From: Mycolicibacterium psychrotolerans
Lineage (GTDB): Bacteria; Actinomycetota; Actinomycetes; Mycobacteriales; Mycobacteriaceae
Length of the DNA: 64,000 bases
Direction: 5' to 3'
Assembly: GCF_010729305.1 (NCBI RefSeq)
Contig: NZ_AP022574.1
Coordinates: forward strand, 3,844,001 to 3,908,000
In this document: piece after piece, positions 1 to 8,835 of the stretch
Layout: each line of letters opens with the position of its first letter
Numbering within the stretch: the first letter of the stretch is position 1
Made by a program: the position numbers and the translations under genes
The notes under the pieces: generated by a model
What the model was told of the DNA's origin: nothing
The model's input: the letters and a program-made list of their open reading frames with translations, nothing else
The model's database searches: none

Positions 1-58
1 CGGCGACGGCGAAGTCGTGGTTGCCGGGCTGCCCGTTGCCCGTGCCCCCGTCAGCCAC
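1..58 (-). CDS. NUDIX hydrolase, 5' end only (partial)
   Basis: Only the first 19 codons lie in the window. A GTG at 58-56 opens a frame reading V-A-D-G-G-T-G-N-G-Q-P-G-N-H-D-F off the left edge. It overlaps the pyrG stop codon (53-51) by eight bases, as in a coupled operon. In M. tuberculosis the gene following pyrG is Rv1700, an ADP-ribose pyrophosphatase of the NUDIX family whose N-terminus also carries an H-D-F near the start. The call therefore rests on position and a very short match; the NUDIX box itself is outside the window. Confidence 0.55.
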   Translation of the reverse strand, partial: MADGGTGNGQPGNHDFAVA

Positions 59-1811
59 GGGCAGGGGCGTCTTCGAGGGCGTGCTCCACACCGTTGGCCT
101 CGGCCTCGGCGTGCTCCGGGATCTCCGGCATCTCGACGGGCAGCCGTTCGGCGTTCTTGTAGTCCAGCGACGCGCCGACGAACGCGACGAACAGCGGGTG
201 CGGCCTGGTGGGCCGGCTCTTGAGCTCCGGATGAGCCTGGGTGCCGACGATGAACGGGTGCACGTCGGGCGCGTACTCGACGAACTCGACGAGGTGGCCG
301 TCGGGCGAAGTGCCCGAGAACCGCAGGCCGCTCTCGGCTATCTTGTCGCGGTAGGCGTTGTTGACCTCGTAGCGGTGCCGGTGCCGCTCCGACACCTCGG
401 TCGCCTGATAGGCCTGCGCCACAATGGATCCCGGCGTCAGCGCAGCCGGGTAGGCGCCCAGTCGCATCGTGCCGCCCAGGTCGGCCTCGCCGGCGACGAT
501 GTGCTGCTGGTCGGCCATCGTGGAGATCACGGGATCCGGGGTGTCGGGGTCGAACTCCGCGGAGCTGGCTTCGGTCAGACCCACCGACCGCGCGGCCTCG
601 ATGACGATGCACTGCAACCCGAGGCACAGGCCCAGCACCGGCAGACCGCGCCTGCGCGCGTAGCGGATCGCGCCGATCTTGCCCTCGATGCCGCGAATGC
701 CGAAGCCGCCGGGGATCAGCACCCCGTCGACGTCGGCGAGTGCGGCGGCCGCGCCCGGGTCGGTTTCGCAGTCGTCGGAGGGCACCCAGCGCATCTCGAC
801 GCGGGCGTGGTGGGCGAAGCCGCCTGCACGCAGCGCCTCGGCGACCGACAGGTACGCATCCGACAGGTCGATGTACTTGCCCACCAGGGCGATTCGCACG
901 GTCTCACGCGGCTCGTGCACCCGTCGCAGCAGGTCGTTCCACTGCGTCCAGTCCACGTCGCGGAACGGCAGATTGAGCCGCCGTACCACGTACGCGTCGA
1001 GCTCCTCGCGGTGCAGCACCTTGGGGATGTCGTAGATCGACGGCGCGTCGGGGGTCGAGATGCACCCGTCGATGTCGACGTCACACATCAGGGCGATCTT
1101 GTTCTTGAGCGGTTCGGGCACGTCGCGGTCGCATCGCAGGATCAGCGCGTCGGGGCTGATGCCGATGCTGCGCAGCGCGGCAACGGAGTGCTGGGTGGGT
1201 TTGGTCTTGAGCTCGCCCGAGGGCGCCATGAACGGCACCAGCGAGCAGTGCAGGAAGAAGCAGTTCTCCCGGCCCACTTCGTGGCGCACCTGCCGGGCGG
1301 CCTCGAGGAACGGGAGCGACTCGATGTCGCCGACCGTGCCACCGATCTCGGTGATCACCACGTCGGGCCGGTTGCCGTCGGCGTCGGCCTCGGCCATCGC
1401 CAGCACGCGGTTCTTGATCTCGTCGGTGATGTGCGGGATCACCTGCACGGTGTCGCCGAGGTACTCGCCGCGCCGCTCCTTGGCGATCACCGTCGAATAC
1501 ACCTGCCCGGTGGTGACATTGGCGTATCCCGAGAGGTTCCGGTCGAGGAAGCGCTCGTAGTGGCCGACGTCGAGGTCGGTCTCCGCGCCGTCCTCGGTGA
1601 CGAACACCTCTCCGTGCTGGAAGGGGTTCATCGTGCCCGGATCCACGTTGAGATACGGGTCGAGCTTCTGCATCGTCACCTGCAGACCACGGGCGGTGAG
1701 CAGTTGACCGAGGCTCGAGGCGGTGAGGCCCTTGCCGAGGGAGGACACCACCCCACCGGTCACGAAGAGGTGTTTGGTGGCTGTCAGCGGGTGCTTGCGC
1801 AACGGCTTCAT
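51..1811 (-). CDS. pyrG: CTP synthase
   Basis: Glutamine-hydrolysing CTP synthase (586 aa), which aminates UTP to CTP at the expense of ATP in the cytoplasm. The N-terminal amidoligase half begins with KHLFVTGGVVSSLGKGLTA, carrying the ATP-binding loop. The C-terminal class I glutamine amidotransferase half shows the nucleophile elbow LGLCLGLQ and the HPE of the catalytic triad near the end. The ATG at 1811 (M-K-P-L-R-K-H-P) is preferred over an in-frame start 42 bases upstream because it matches the known mycobacterial N-terminus and gives the family's usual length. It follows mctB by 73 bases and overlaps the next gene. The acidic C-terminal tail is normal for actinobacteria. Confidence 0.97.
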   Translation of the reverse strand: MKPLRKHPLTATKHLFVTGGVVSSLGKGLTASSLGQLLTARGLQVTMQKLDPYLNVDPGTMNPFQHGEVFVTEDGAETDLDVGHYERFLDRNLSGYANVTTGQVYSTVIAKERRGEYLGDTVQVIPHITDEIKNRVLAMAEADADGNRPDVVITEIGGTVGDIESLPFLEAARQVRHEVGRENCFFLHCSLVPFMAPSGELKTKPTQHSVAALRSIGISPDALILRCDRDVPEPLKNKIALMCDVDIDGCISTPDAPSIYDIPKVLHREELDAYVVRRLNLPFRDVDWTQWNDLLRRVHEPRETVRIALVGKYIDLSDAYLSVAEALRAGGFAHHARVEMRWVPSDDCETDPGAAAALADVDGVLIPGGFGIRGIEGKIGAIRYARRRGLPVLGLCLGLQCIVIEAARSVGLTEASSAEFDPDTPDPVISTMADQQHIVAGEADLGGTMRLGAYPAALTPGSIVAQAYQATEVSERHRHRYEVNNAYRDKIAESGLRFSGTSPDGHLVEFVEYAPDVHPFIVGTQAHPELKSRPTRPHPLFVAFVGASLDYKNAERLPVEMPEIPEHAEAEANGVEHALEDAPARG

Positions 1812-1884
1812 TTGGCCTGGCACGGAACCCCACCCTAACACCGACTCCGACACCGCGTCGCTGACACGCGGGCGGCAGGCCCCG

Positions 1885-2826
1885 CTACTGCGGCACGGTG
1901 ACGGCGGACGCGCCCTGCCCGGTGCCGTACTGGCCGGGTTTGCCGTTGTTGATCAGCGCGCTCAGCGCCAGCACGGTGGTGATCCGCCCCGATTCGCGGT
2001 CGACGTCGTCGACGGTGCTGACGGTGCTGTTCAACGCTTTGTCCGAGCGGGTGACCGCCACCGCGGAGGTACCGGAGGCGGCGCCGTCGCGGCCGGCGAG
2101 CACGACGCCCGAGCCGTGCGGCGCCAGCCCGGCGGCGAACCGGGCCACGGTGGCGCCCTGGTTGCCCGCATCGTCACCGAGGGCGCCCCCGGTGACGATC
2201 AGTGCGGTGTCGGCGGCTCCGATGCGCTCGGCGCCGTAGGTGATGAACCCGGTGTCGCGCAGCGCGGTCAGCACCGTGTCGCGCTGGTCGTCGTTGACGG
2301 GCGGGCGTTTGGGGTCCCTGTCGATCAGCAGCGCGATGCCCAGGAGGTCACCGGCCTGCGAGCCCTGGTCGACGGTGGTGGTGCTCAACTGGGTGCCCGC
2401 GGGCACGATCGGTGAATTCACCACCGACAGCAGCTTCTCGGCGGAGTTGGCGTCGACGAACTCCTGGGTCAGGCCTACGGTGCCGGTCACGGTGCCGCCG
2501 GCCTCGCTGACGAGCCGGGAGAGCGCGTCGATGTCGTCGTCGTCGGCATCCGGGGTGCGGAACAGCACCACCGATTTGTCCGCGAGGCTGCCGCGCAGAA
2601 TCCGCGGCGCCATCTGGGCGTCGAAATCGCCTGCTGCGCTCAACTTCTCGTTGAGCGCATTGCGGTCCTCGGTCAGCGAGTCGATCTCGGTCTGCATCTG
2701 CGCCTTGTCGTCGCGCAGTCCGGACAGCACGGTGTTGGACAGCAGCCCGGAGCCCAGGGCGATGCCGATGGCCAGCGCCAGGAACACGGCGGCCAGCGAG
2801 ATGGCGTGCGAACGCAGCGAGATCAC
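1885..2826 (-). CDS. mctB: MctB / SteB family envelope protein
   Basis: 313 aa homologue of M. tuberculosis Rv1698. One N-terminal hydrophobic segment (about residues 8-30, SLAAVFLALAIGIALGSGLL) is followed by a coiled-coil stretch (about 35-65, rich in E, D, L and N), then an alanine/glycine-rich extracytoplasmic domain. Rv1698 was reported as a channel protein protecting against copper (MctB). The corynebacterial homologue SteB works with SteA in septation and envelope integrity. The GTG start at 2826 has a good GGAGG nine bases upstream. The gene lies ten bases after steA, so the pair is co-transcribed. No metal-binding motif is obvious by eye, so the division-linked role deserves equal weight to copper export. 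Confidence 0.88.
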   Translation of the reverse strand: MISLRSHAISLAAVFLALAIGIALGSGLLSNTVLSGLRDDKAQMQTEIDSLTEDRNALNEKLSAAGDFDAQMAPRILRGSLADKSVVLFRTPDADDDDIDALSRLVSEAGGTVTGTVGLTQEFVDANSAEKLLSVVNSPIVPAGTQLSTTTVDQGSQAGDLLGIALLIDRDPKRPPVNDDQRDTVLTALRDTGFITYGAERIGAADTALIVTGGALGDDAGNQGATVARFAAGLAPHGSGVVLAGRDGAASGTSAVAVTRSDKALNSTVSTVDDVDRESGRITTVLALSALINNGKPGQYGTGQGASAVTVPQ

Positions 2827-2836
2827 GGCGTCCCTC

Positions 2837-4021
2837 CTACGAGACCAGACCCTGCACCCACAGCAGGAACTGGTTCCAGGTGTGGGTGATCCACTCGAGC
2901 ACGGCGGCGTCGGCGCGCGACACCCACAGCGCGGCGATGACGGCGATCAGCATCGCCAGCACCAGCAGCGCGATCGCCCCGCCGGAGACGCGGCTGCGGT
3001 ACAGCGTGGCGACGGCTTTGGCGTCGACGAGCTTCTCCCCCACCTTCAACCGGGTCAGGAAGGTCGACGGGTTGCTGCGCTGACGGGTGCGGTCGAAGAA
3101 CTCCTCGATGCTGGCGGTGTGCCCGACGGTGACGATCAACGAGGCGCCGTGGTGATCGCAGAGCAGCAGCGCCAGGTCGGCCGCCGATCCGGCGGCCGGG
3201 AACGTCATCGCACCGACGCCGAGGTCCTGGATGCGCTCCAGTCCGGAGGCGTGGCCGTCGGCGTCGGCGGGCAGCACCACCTGGGCTCCGCAACGCAGTG
3301 CCTCGGTGCTGATCGTGTCCGGGTCTCCGACGATCAGCGCCGGCCGGTAGCCGGCCTTGCGCAGGATGTCGGCCCCGGTCCCGACGCCGACCAGCACGGG
3401 CTGGTACTCCTTGATGAACGGTTTGAGCGCCTTGAGGTCGGCTGCGGCGTGCGGTTCCTCGGCGACGATCACGACGTGCCTGCGGTTCAGGTCGACGTCG
3501 ATGTCGGGGATGCCGATGCCGTCGATCAGCAGGGGGCTCTCGCTGCGGATGAACTCGATGGTGTTCCCGGCGAACGCCTCCAGGTGGGCGACCAACCCGC
3601 CCTTGGCCTCCTGCATCAGCTCGTGGATGTCGGCGTCGGTGCGCTCGGTGCCGAGGATCAGCCGACGGTCCCCGGAGTAGACGCCGCCCTCGTTGATCCG
3701 GATGCGGGCGCCGTCCTTGACCTTTTTGAAGACCTCGGGGCCGGTGTCGTCGACCAGGGTGATGCCGTTGGCGACCAGCACCTCGGGCCCGAGGTTAGGG
3801 TAGCGCCCCGAGATCGACGACGACGCGTTGACGACAGCCGCGATGCCGGCCTCGACCAGTGCGTCAGCGGTGACGCGGTCCAGGTCCTGTGCGTCGATGA
3901 CGACGATGTCGCCCGGCGTCACCCGTCGCAACAGCCGGTCGATGTCGCGGTCCACACGGGCGGTGCCGGTGATGCCCGGCCGTGAGCCGGCGTTTCGGGA
4001 GAGCAGCGCTGACATCTTCAT
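2837..4021 (-). CDS. steA: SteA-like septation protein (Rv1697 homologue)
   Basis: 394 aa, closely matching Rv1697 over its full length. The central part has a thiamine-pyrophosphokinase-like fold signature (GVGTGADILRKAGYRP, then VGDPDTIS). The C-terminus carries one clear membrane segment (about residues 350-370, GGAIALLVLAMLIAVIAALW) followed by an amphipathic end. In Corynebacterium glutamicum the homologue SteA localises to the cytokinetic ring with SteB, and loss alters cell separation. The ATG at 4021 (M-K-M-S) matches the known N-terminus. It is the first gene of the steA-mctB unit; pyrG may be read with it. Confidence 0.88.
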   Translation of the reverse strand: MKMSALLSRNAGSRPGITGTARVDRDIDRLLRRVTPGDIVVIDAQDLDRVTADALVEAGIAAVVNASSSISGRYPNLGPEVLVANGITLVDDTGPEVFKKVKDGARIRINEGGVYSGDRRLILGTERTDADIHELMQEAKGGLVAHLEAFAGNTIEFIRSESPLLIDGIGIPDIDVDLNRRHVVIVAEEPHAAADLKALKPFIKEYQPVLVGVGTGADILRKAGYRPALIVGDPDTISTEALRCGAQVVLPADADGHASGLERIQDLGVGAMTFPAAGSAADLALLLCDHHGASLIVTVGHTASIEEFFDRTRQRSNPSTFLTRLKVGEKLVDAKAVATLYRSRVSGGAIALLVLAMLIAVIAALWVSRADAAVLEWITHTWNQFLLWVQGLVS

Positions 4022-4114
4022 GGGCCGATTCTTGCCAGCAACCCTCCGGATCTGTCGGAGGCGCGCCGTAACATCCGCCCCAGAAGTCTCCTTCTGCCTC
4101 AGCAGTCACATAGC

Positions 4115-4495
4115 TCACGTGGTGAACGCCTGGAACAGTTCGACCAGGTTTCCGGCGGGATCCACGGCCAGGGCCTGCCGGCCGCCGCGTCCCTCGATGA
4201 CGTCACCGCGGAAGTCGACGCCGGCGCCGCGGAGCGCGTCGACGACGGAATTCAGATCATCGACCCTGAGCTGGAACCTGTTCCAGCCGCCCGGTTCCGG
4301 CAGTCCGTCCGGCAGTCGCCGGCCGGCCCCGCCCCCGCCCTGCGGAGCGTTCAGCAACAGAGCCAGATCTCCACGGTGGAGCATGGCAAAGCCGCGTCCC
4401 GGGCGCATCACCACCTCGAAACCGAGATTTTTCGTGTAGAACTCGACAGCATCATCGACGTCGTCGACGATGTAGCGCACCCCGAAGTCGGTCAT
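4115..4495 (-). CDS. VOC (glyoxalase/bleomycin-resistance) family protein
   Basis: 126 aa single-domain vicinal-oxygen-chelate protein. It opens with the typical betaalpha unit (FGVRYIVDDVDDAVEFYTKNLGFEV) and contains a second module with RFQLRVDDLNSVVDALRGAG and a late DPAGNLVELFQ metal-site strand (final Glu as ligand). Such small VOC proteins act as dimers that bind or detoxify small electrophiles or antibiotics; the substrate cannot be read from sequence. A second ATG lies three bases upstream, but GGAGG at 4507-4503 is spaced seven bases from 4495, which decides the start. It is divergent to a TetR regulator with an operator-like repeat between them. It is absent from this position in M. 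tuberculosis. Confidence 0.82.
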   Translation of the reverse strand: MTDFGVRYIVDDVDDAVEFYTKNLGFEVVMRPGRGFAMLHRGDLALLLNAPQGGGGAGRRLPDGLPEPGGWNRFQLRVDDLNSVVDALRGAGVDFRGDVIEGRGGRQALAVDPAGNLVELFQAFTT

Positions 4496-4527
4496 CATCG
4501 CACCTCCATCGGTTTACGATACGACTC

Positions 4528-4554
4528 TGTCCCACAGAAGGACAAGATGTCCCA
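4528..4554. promoter_or_regulatory. Candidate TetR operator between VOC gene and tetR
   Basis: TGTCCCA occurs twice (4528-4534 and 4548-4554), 20 bases apart, with GGACA at 4540-4544 between them. This gives TGTCC-N7-GGACA-N3-TGTCC. It lies in the 79-base gap between the divergent VOC and TetR genes, the usual site for autoregulation by a TetR protein. Inference from symmetry and position only. Confidence 0.45.
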
Positions 4555-4574
4555 AGGTAATGAGAGGACCGCGC

Positions 4575-5153
4575 ATGAGCAGTGCCCGAGGCCGGCTGCC
4601 CGATCCACGGGTCGAGCACTCACGTCGCGCCATCTGCCGCGCAGCCCTCGACGAGTTCGCCGACAGTGGTTACGCCGGGTTCCGGATGGAATCGGTCGCG
4701 GCCCGCGCCGGCGTCGGGAGGAGCACCGTGTACCGGCACTGGCCCGATAAGGCGGCGTTGGTCGCAGACGCCCTGGACAGCGTTCATCAGCAGCCGGACC
4801 CTGCGCGCGAGACCGCAGGCAGCGCGCGAGCGCGGGCCGAGATCCTGCTGAACCATCTCGCGCGGGCGTTGACCGAATCAGCGGTCGCGGCATGCATTCC
4901 CGCGTGGATCCACGCGGCCGCGAACGACGCGGACTTCCGCGACCGCCTGCACCGGTTCTCGGCGCAGCGCCGTCAACGGCTCACCGACACAATCGCCGCA
5001 GGAGTCGCCGAGGGCGAATTCTCCCCGACAGTCGATCCGGAGACGGCGTCGGTCACGCTGTCCGGCGGTGTGTTCTACCGGTGCCTGATGACGCCCGAAG
5101 CTCCCGACGCCGGCTTCGTCGCGGACCTTCTCGACACCGTCCTCGGACGCTGA
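4575..5153 (+). CDS. TetR/AcrR family transcriptional regulator
   Basis: 192 aa. The N-terminal helix-turn-helix is clear: RRAICRAALDEFADSGYAG, then MESVAARAGVGRSTVYRHW, then DKAALVADAL. The C-terminal ligand-binding half is all helical and resembles the TetR_C_11-type regulators of mycobacteria. The ATG at 4575 is chosen because GAGAGG at 4562-4567 stands seven bases before it; an upstream in-frame ATG (4560) has no such site. Divergent to the VOC gene, which it probably represses together with itself. The effector is unknown. This two-gene unit interrupts the conserved steA-recN order. Confidence 0.87.
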   Translation: MSSARGRLPDPRVEHSRRAICRAALDEFADSGYAGFRMESVAARAGVGRSTVYRHWPDKAALVADALDSVHQQPDPARETAGSARARAEILLNHLARALTESAVAACIPAWIHAAANDADFRDRLHRFSAQRRQRLTDTIAAGVAEGEFSPTVDPETASVTLSGGVFYRCLMTPEAPDAGFVADLLDTVLGR

Positions 5154-5156
5154 AAC

Positions 5157-6932
5157 TCAACCGGCGTCGACGCGCTCGTTCCGGGCCGCATCCAGGAGTT
5201 CCCGCGCGTGCGCGCGCCCGCTGTCGGATTCACCGAGACCCGCCAGCATCCGCGCCAGTTCGGCCACCCGGTCGTCGTCGTCGAGGCGGCGGACCCCGCT
5301 GGACTTGGCCCGGGACTTGGTGCCCGCCGTCTCCCCCTCGATGACCAGGTGCGCGTCGGCGTAGGCAGCCACCTGGGGCAGGTGCGTCACGACGATCACC
5401 TGGTGGGTGCGTGCCAGCCGCGCAAGCCGGCGGCCGATCTGGACCGCGGCTCGTCCGCCCACGCCGGCGTCGACCTCGTCGAAGACCATCGTGGTGCCCT
5501 CCGTCGACACGGCGAGCACCACCTCGAGGGCGAGCATCACCCGGGACAGCTCGCCGCCGGAGGCGCTCTTGTGCAGCGGCAGCAGGTCCGATCCGCCGTG
5601 CGCGGCGAACCCGAACTCCACGGCATCGACTCCGTCGCGTCCGGCGTGCACGGTGTCTCCCGAGGCCAGCGTCAACGGCGCGCTGTCGTCGGGACGCGCC
5701 GGCAGCGGACCGACGGAGATCGTGAACTGGGCGCCGGACATCGCGAGCCCGGACAGCTCCGCGGTGACCGCCTTGGACAACCCCTTGGCGGCCTTGACCC
5801 GGACCTTGGTCAACTCCGCCGCGGCGGCTGCCACCGTGCCCTGCAGCTCCTCGACGCGGCGCGCGAGGCCGGCCAGCGTCTCCTCGGACACGTCGAGTTG
5901 GGCCAGGCGCTCACGCGACGTGCGTGCCCACTCCAGCACCCCGTCGATGTCGGGGGCGTATTTGCGGGTCAGCGTCCGCAGCTCGGCCTGCCGGGCCAGC
6001 TTTCCCTCCAATGTGCTTGCGTCGCTGGGCAATTCGGCGAGGAAGCCGCCCAGCTCGGCGGACACGTCGGTGAGCACGGTCAGCGCCGTGTCGAGCTGGC
6101 CGGCCAGCGACTTGAGCGCCGCGTCGTCGGTGTTCTCCAGCGCCGAGCGGGCCTGGCCGACGGAGTCCGCGGCCGAGAATCCCTCGCCCGCCACGTCGTC
6201 GCCGAGCCCCGACAGGGCGGCACGCGCGGTCTGCACCGCCTCGCGCAGCGCATCGAGTTCGGACAGTCGCCGGATGTCGGAGACCAGCGACTCGTCCTCC
6301 CCGGGTTGCGGCGCGATGACGTCGATCTCGTTGAGGCCGAACTGGAGCCGGTCGGCCTCCTGCGCCAGTTCGCGGGCGCGGCGCCGCCGTTCGTCCAGGT
6401 CGCGCCGGGCCGAGAGCCACTCGTCGCGCAGCGCGCGGTAGCCCTGCAGCTGCGCCGAGACGTCGGCGTACCGGTCGAGCGCAGCCCGCTGCTGGTCGGG
6501 ACGCATCAGGCGCAGCTGATCGTTCTGGCCGTGCAGCGTGAGCAACTCGCTGGTGAACTCGCTCAGCGACTTCGCAGGCACGCTGCGGCCGCCCAGGTAG
6601 GCGCGCGACGGTCCGTCCCGGCTCACCGAGCGGGCGGCGATGACGCTGCCGTCGTCGTCGCGCTCCGCGCCCGAGGAATCGAGGATGGCGTCCACCTGCG
6701 CGACGACATCACCCAGATCGTCGGTGACGAACCGGCCCTCGACCACCGCCTTGGCCGAGCCCGACCGCACCCTGGCCGGATCGGCACGCGCGCCGCCGAG
6801 AAGGTGCAGGCCCGTCACCACCATGGTCTTGCCCGCACCGGTCTCGCCGGTCAGCACGGTCAATCCCCCGTCGAACTCCGCGGTCGCGGCGCTGATGGCG
6901 CCCAGCGACTCGATCCGAATCTCGGCTAGCAC
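5157..6932 (-). CDS. recN: DNA repair protein RecN
   Basis: 591 aa SMC-like ATPase for double-strand-break repair. Walker A GETGAGKTM lies at about residues 29-37. Two long coiled-coil arms flank the middle. The ABC signature SASGGELSRV and the Walker B segment MVFDEVDAGVGG are near the C-terminus. The start is the GTG at 6932, giving V-L-A-E-I-R-I-E-S, equivalent to the M. tuberculosis start. That G is also the last base of the nadK stop (TAGTG), so translation is coupled. A long in-frame extension upstream is only the shadow of nadK. Gene order tlyA-nadK-recN is that of Rv1694-Rv1696. Confidence 0.96.
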   Translation of the reverse strand: MLAEIRIESLGAISAATAEFDGGLTVLTGETGAGKTMVVTGLHLLGGARADPARVRSGSAKAVVEGRFVTDDLGDVVAQVDAILDSSGAERDDDGSVIAARSVSRDGPSRAYLGGRSVPAKSLSEFTSELLTLHGQNDQLRLMRPDQQRAALDRYADVSAQLQGYRALRDEWLSARRDLDERRRRARELAQEADRLQFGLNEIDVIAPQPGEDESLVSDIRRLSELDALREAVQTARAALSGLGDDVAGEGFSAADSVGQARSALENTDDAALKSLAGQLDTALTVLTDVSAELGGFLAELPSDASTLEGKLARQAELRTLTRKYAPDIDGVLEWARTSRERLAQLDVSEETLAGLARRVEELQGTVAAAAAELTKVRVKAAKGLSKAVTAELSGLAMSGAQFTISVGPLPARPDDSAPLTLASGDTVHAGRDGVDAVEFGFAAHGGSDLLPLHKSASGGELSRVMLALEVVLAVSTEGTTMVFDEVDAGVGGRAAVQIGRRLARLARTHQVIVVTHLPQVAAYADAHLVIEGETAGTKSRAKSSGVRRLDDDDRVAELARMLAGLGESDSGRAHARELLDAARNERVDAG

Positions 6933-7855
6933 TACTGTCCGCGCCATCCTGTGACCGGCAACCGGAACTTGCGCACCAGCCGGTCGGCGAACGGCGCACT
7001 GTCCAGCCGTACCCATTTCAGCGGGGTGCCGCAGCGCGTGACCTCGAGCCGGCCGCCGGCGGGCAGCACCATCTCGCGGCGCCCGTCGCAGAACACCAGC
7101 GCGTCGTGGCCGCTGGCCTCGATCTCGATGGCGATCAGCGCGTGCGGGCTGGTCACCATCGGCCGGGCGAACAGGGCGTGCGCGTTGTTGGGCACCACGA
7201 TGATGGCCTCGAGGTCGGGCCACAGCACCGGCCCGCCCGCCGAGAACGCGTACGCGGTCGAACCGGTCGGTGTCGAGACGAGCACCCCGTCGCACCCGAA
7301 CGACGACACCGGCCGCCCGTCCACCTCCAGCACGACGCCCAGCACCCCGAGCCGCGGCCCTTTCTCCAGGCTGGCCTCGTTGAGCGCCCAGCCGCGGTCG
7401 AGCAGTTCGCCGCCGGCCCAGACGGCCACGTCGAGCGTCATCCGCTCCTCGACGCGGTAGTCGCGCCGGATGATGTGGTCCAGGACGGTGTCGATCGAGT
7501 CGGCCTCGGCTTCGGCGAGGAAGCCGATCTTGCCGAGGTTCACCCCGAGCACCGGGATCTCGACATTGCGGGCGAGCTCGGCCGCCCGCAGGAAGGTGCC
7601 GTCACCGCCGAGCACCAGCACCAGCTCGCATCCCTCGGCGGCACGCTGGTCGGCGTCGACGACCTCGATCTCGACCCCGAGGGCGCGCATGTCGTCGGGC
7701 GCGAGGTGCAACGGCCCGCGGTCGACGGCCTCGGCGGACAGCACCCGCAGCGCTATCCCGTTGTCGCTCAACACCTTCTCGACCCGACGGGCGACGTCGG
7801 TGGCCTCCTCGCGGCCGGTGTGCACCACCAGCAGGATGGTGCGTTCGAGCGTCAT
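6932..7855 (-). CDS. nadK: NAD kinase
   Basis: 307 aa (also called PpnK), phosphorylating NAD to NADP with ATP or polyphosphate. The diagnostic GGDGT motif (LVLGGDGTFLRAAEL) and the conserved TPTGSTAYAFSAGGP loop are intact, as is the C-terminal GRREM segment. The ATG at 7855 overlaps the tlyA stop as ATGA, and the length equals the M. tuberculosis protein. It lies between tlyA and recN in an overlapping operon, so expression is probably set upstream of tlyA. Confidence 0.97.
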   Translation of the reverse strand: MTLERTILLVVHTGREEATDVARRVEKVLSDNGIALRVLSAEAVDRGPLHLAPDDMRALGVEIEVVDADQRAAEGCELVLVLGGDGTFLRAAELARNVEIPVLGVNLGKIGFLAEAEADSIDTVLDHIIRRDYRVEERMTLDVAVWAGGELLDRGWALNEASLEKGPRLGVLGVVLEVDGRPVSSFGCDGVLVSTPTGSTAYAFSAGGPVLWPDLEAIIVVPNNAHALFARPMVTSPHALIAIEIEASGHDALVFCDGRREMVLPAGGRLEVTRCGTPLKWVRLDSAPFADRLVRKFRLPVTGWRGQ

Positions 7856-8661
7856 TGGGGACCCTCCTCGACGGCACGGCGAATCGCGGCGGCGAGCGCG
7901 TCGCCGTGCAGGGGATCCGCCGTGTCGGCTCGTAGATGCAGGAAGTACTCGACATTGCCCGCGGGGCCGGGCAACGGACTGGCCGTGACCGCCACGGCAG
8001 ACCAACCCAGCTGGGCCGCTCGTTCGGCGACCGATCGGACCGCGTCGGCGCGCAGCAGCGGGTCGGAGACCACGCCGCCTGCGCCCACTCGGTCCTTACC
8101 GACCTCGAACTGCGGCTTCACCATGGGAACGATATCCGCGCCGGGAGACGCGCACGCGGTCAGCGCGGGCAGTACGGTCGCCAGCGAGATGAACGACAGG
8201 TCGGCCACGATCACCTCGACCGGCCCGCCGATGGCGTCGCAGGTGAGTTCTCGGACGTTGGTCCGCTCCATCACCGTGACCCGGTCATCGGTGCGCAGCG
8301 CCCACGCCAGTTGGCCGTAGCCGACGTCGACGGCCACGACGTGCCCGGCACCGCGGGCCAGCAGGACTTCGGTGAATCCACCGGTCGAGGCGCCTGCGTC
8401 GAGGCAGCGCCTGCCCGCGACGTCGACACCGAACGCGTCGAGCGCACCGATCAGTTTGTGCGCCCCGCGTGACACCCAGGACGGTTCGCCGGCGTCCTCC
8501 ACGGTCAGGTGCGCGCTGACCGCGATGGCCGTCGCCGGTTTGGCGGCCCGCATGCCGTCGACGCTGACCCGTCCGGCACCGATCAACTCGGCGGCCTGCT
8601 GGCGGGACCTCGCCAGCCCGCGCCGGACCAGCTCGGCGTCCACACGAGCTCGCCGCGTCAC
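7852..8661 (-). CDS. tlyA: TlyA rRNA 2'-O-methyltransferase
   Basis: 269 aa with an N-terminal S4 RNA-binding domain (about residues 4-64) and a Rossmann methyltransferase domain of the FtsJ/RrmJ type. The SAM-binding motif is LDAGASTGGFTEVLL; the following acidic site is VVAVDVGYGQL, and the K of MVKPQFE is the catalytic lysine. In M. tuberculosis TlyA methylates 16S C1409 and 23S C1920, and loss gives capreomycin resistance; haemolysin naming is historical. The start is GTG at 8661. It is preceded within five bases by the small ORF at 8667 and overlaps nadK by four bases. Confidence 0.96.
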   Translation of the reverse strand: MTRRARVDAELVRRGLARSRQQAAELIGAGRVSVDGMRAAKPATAIAVSAHLTVEDAGEPSWVSRGAHKLIGALDAFGVDVAGRRCLDAGASTGGFTEVLLARGAGHVVAVDVGYGQLAWALRTDDRVTVMERTNVRELTCDAIGGPVEVIVADLSFISLATVLPALTACASPGADIVPMVKPQFEVGKDRVGAGGVVSDPLLRADAVRSVAERAAQLGWSAVAVTASPLPGPAGNVEYFLHLRADTADPLHGDALAAAIRRAVEEGPQ

Positions 8662-8666
8662 GCGGA

Positions 8667-8822
8667 TCAGCCTTTCTCGACCGATTCCAACGCGCGCACC
8701 AGCACGTCGTGCGCCTCTTCCAGGCGGGCGGCCACGGCATCGAGGTCGGCGGCCGTGGGCTCGGTCGGCTCACTCAGGAGTTCGGCGACGTGGGCGCGGA
8801 TCTGCTCGGGGTCGGTACTCAT
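8667..8822 (-). CDS. Small conserved protein (Rv1693-like)
   Basis: 51 aa reading M-S-T-D-P-E-Q-I-R-A from an ATG at 8822 to TGA at 8669-8667. It is acidic and helical, ending in LVRALESVEKG. Position between the HAD phosphatase and tlyA equals Rv1693 of M. tuberculosis, a short hypothetical protein with a similar C-terminus. Function unknown; by size and heptad-like leucines it could be a small adaptor. Confidence 0.75.
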   Translation of the reverse strand: MSTDPEQIRAHVAELLSEPTEPTAADLDAVAARLEEAHDVLVRALESVEKG

Positions 8823-8835
8823 GTCGTGGTTCACG

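Noticed and set aside
21..1838. 605-codon open frame on the plus strand opposite pyrG
   Set aside because: Antisense shadow of pyrG produced by high GC at third positions; no ribosome site, no family resemblance and low-complexity R/H/V composition.
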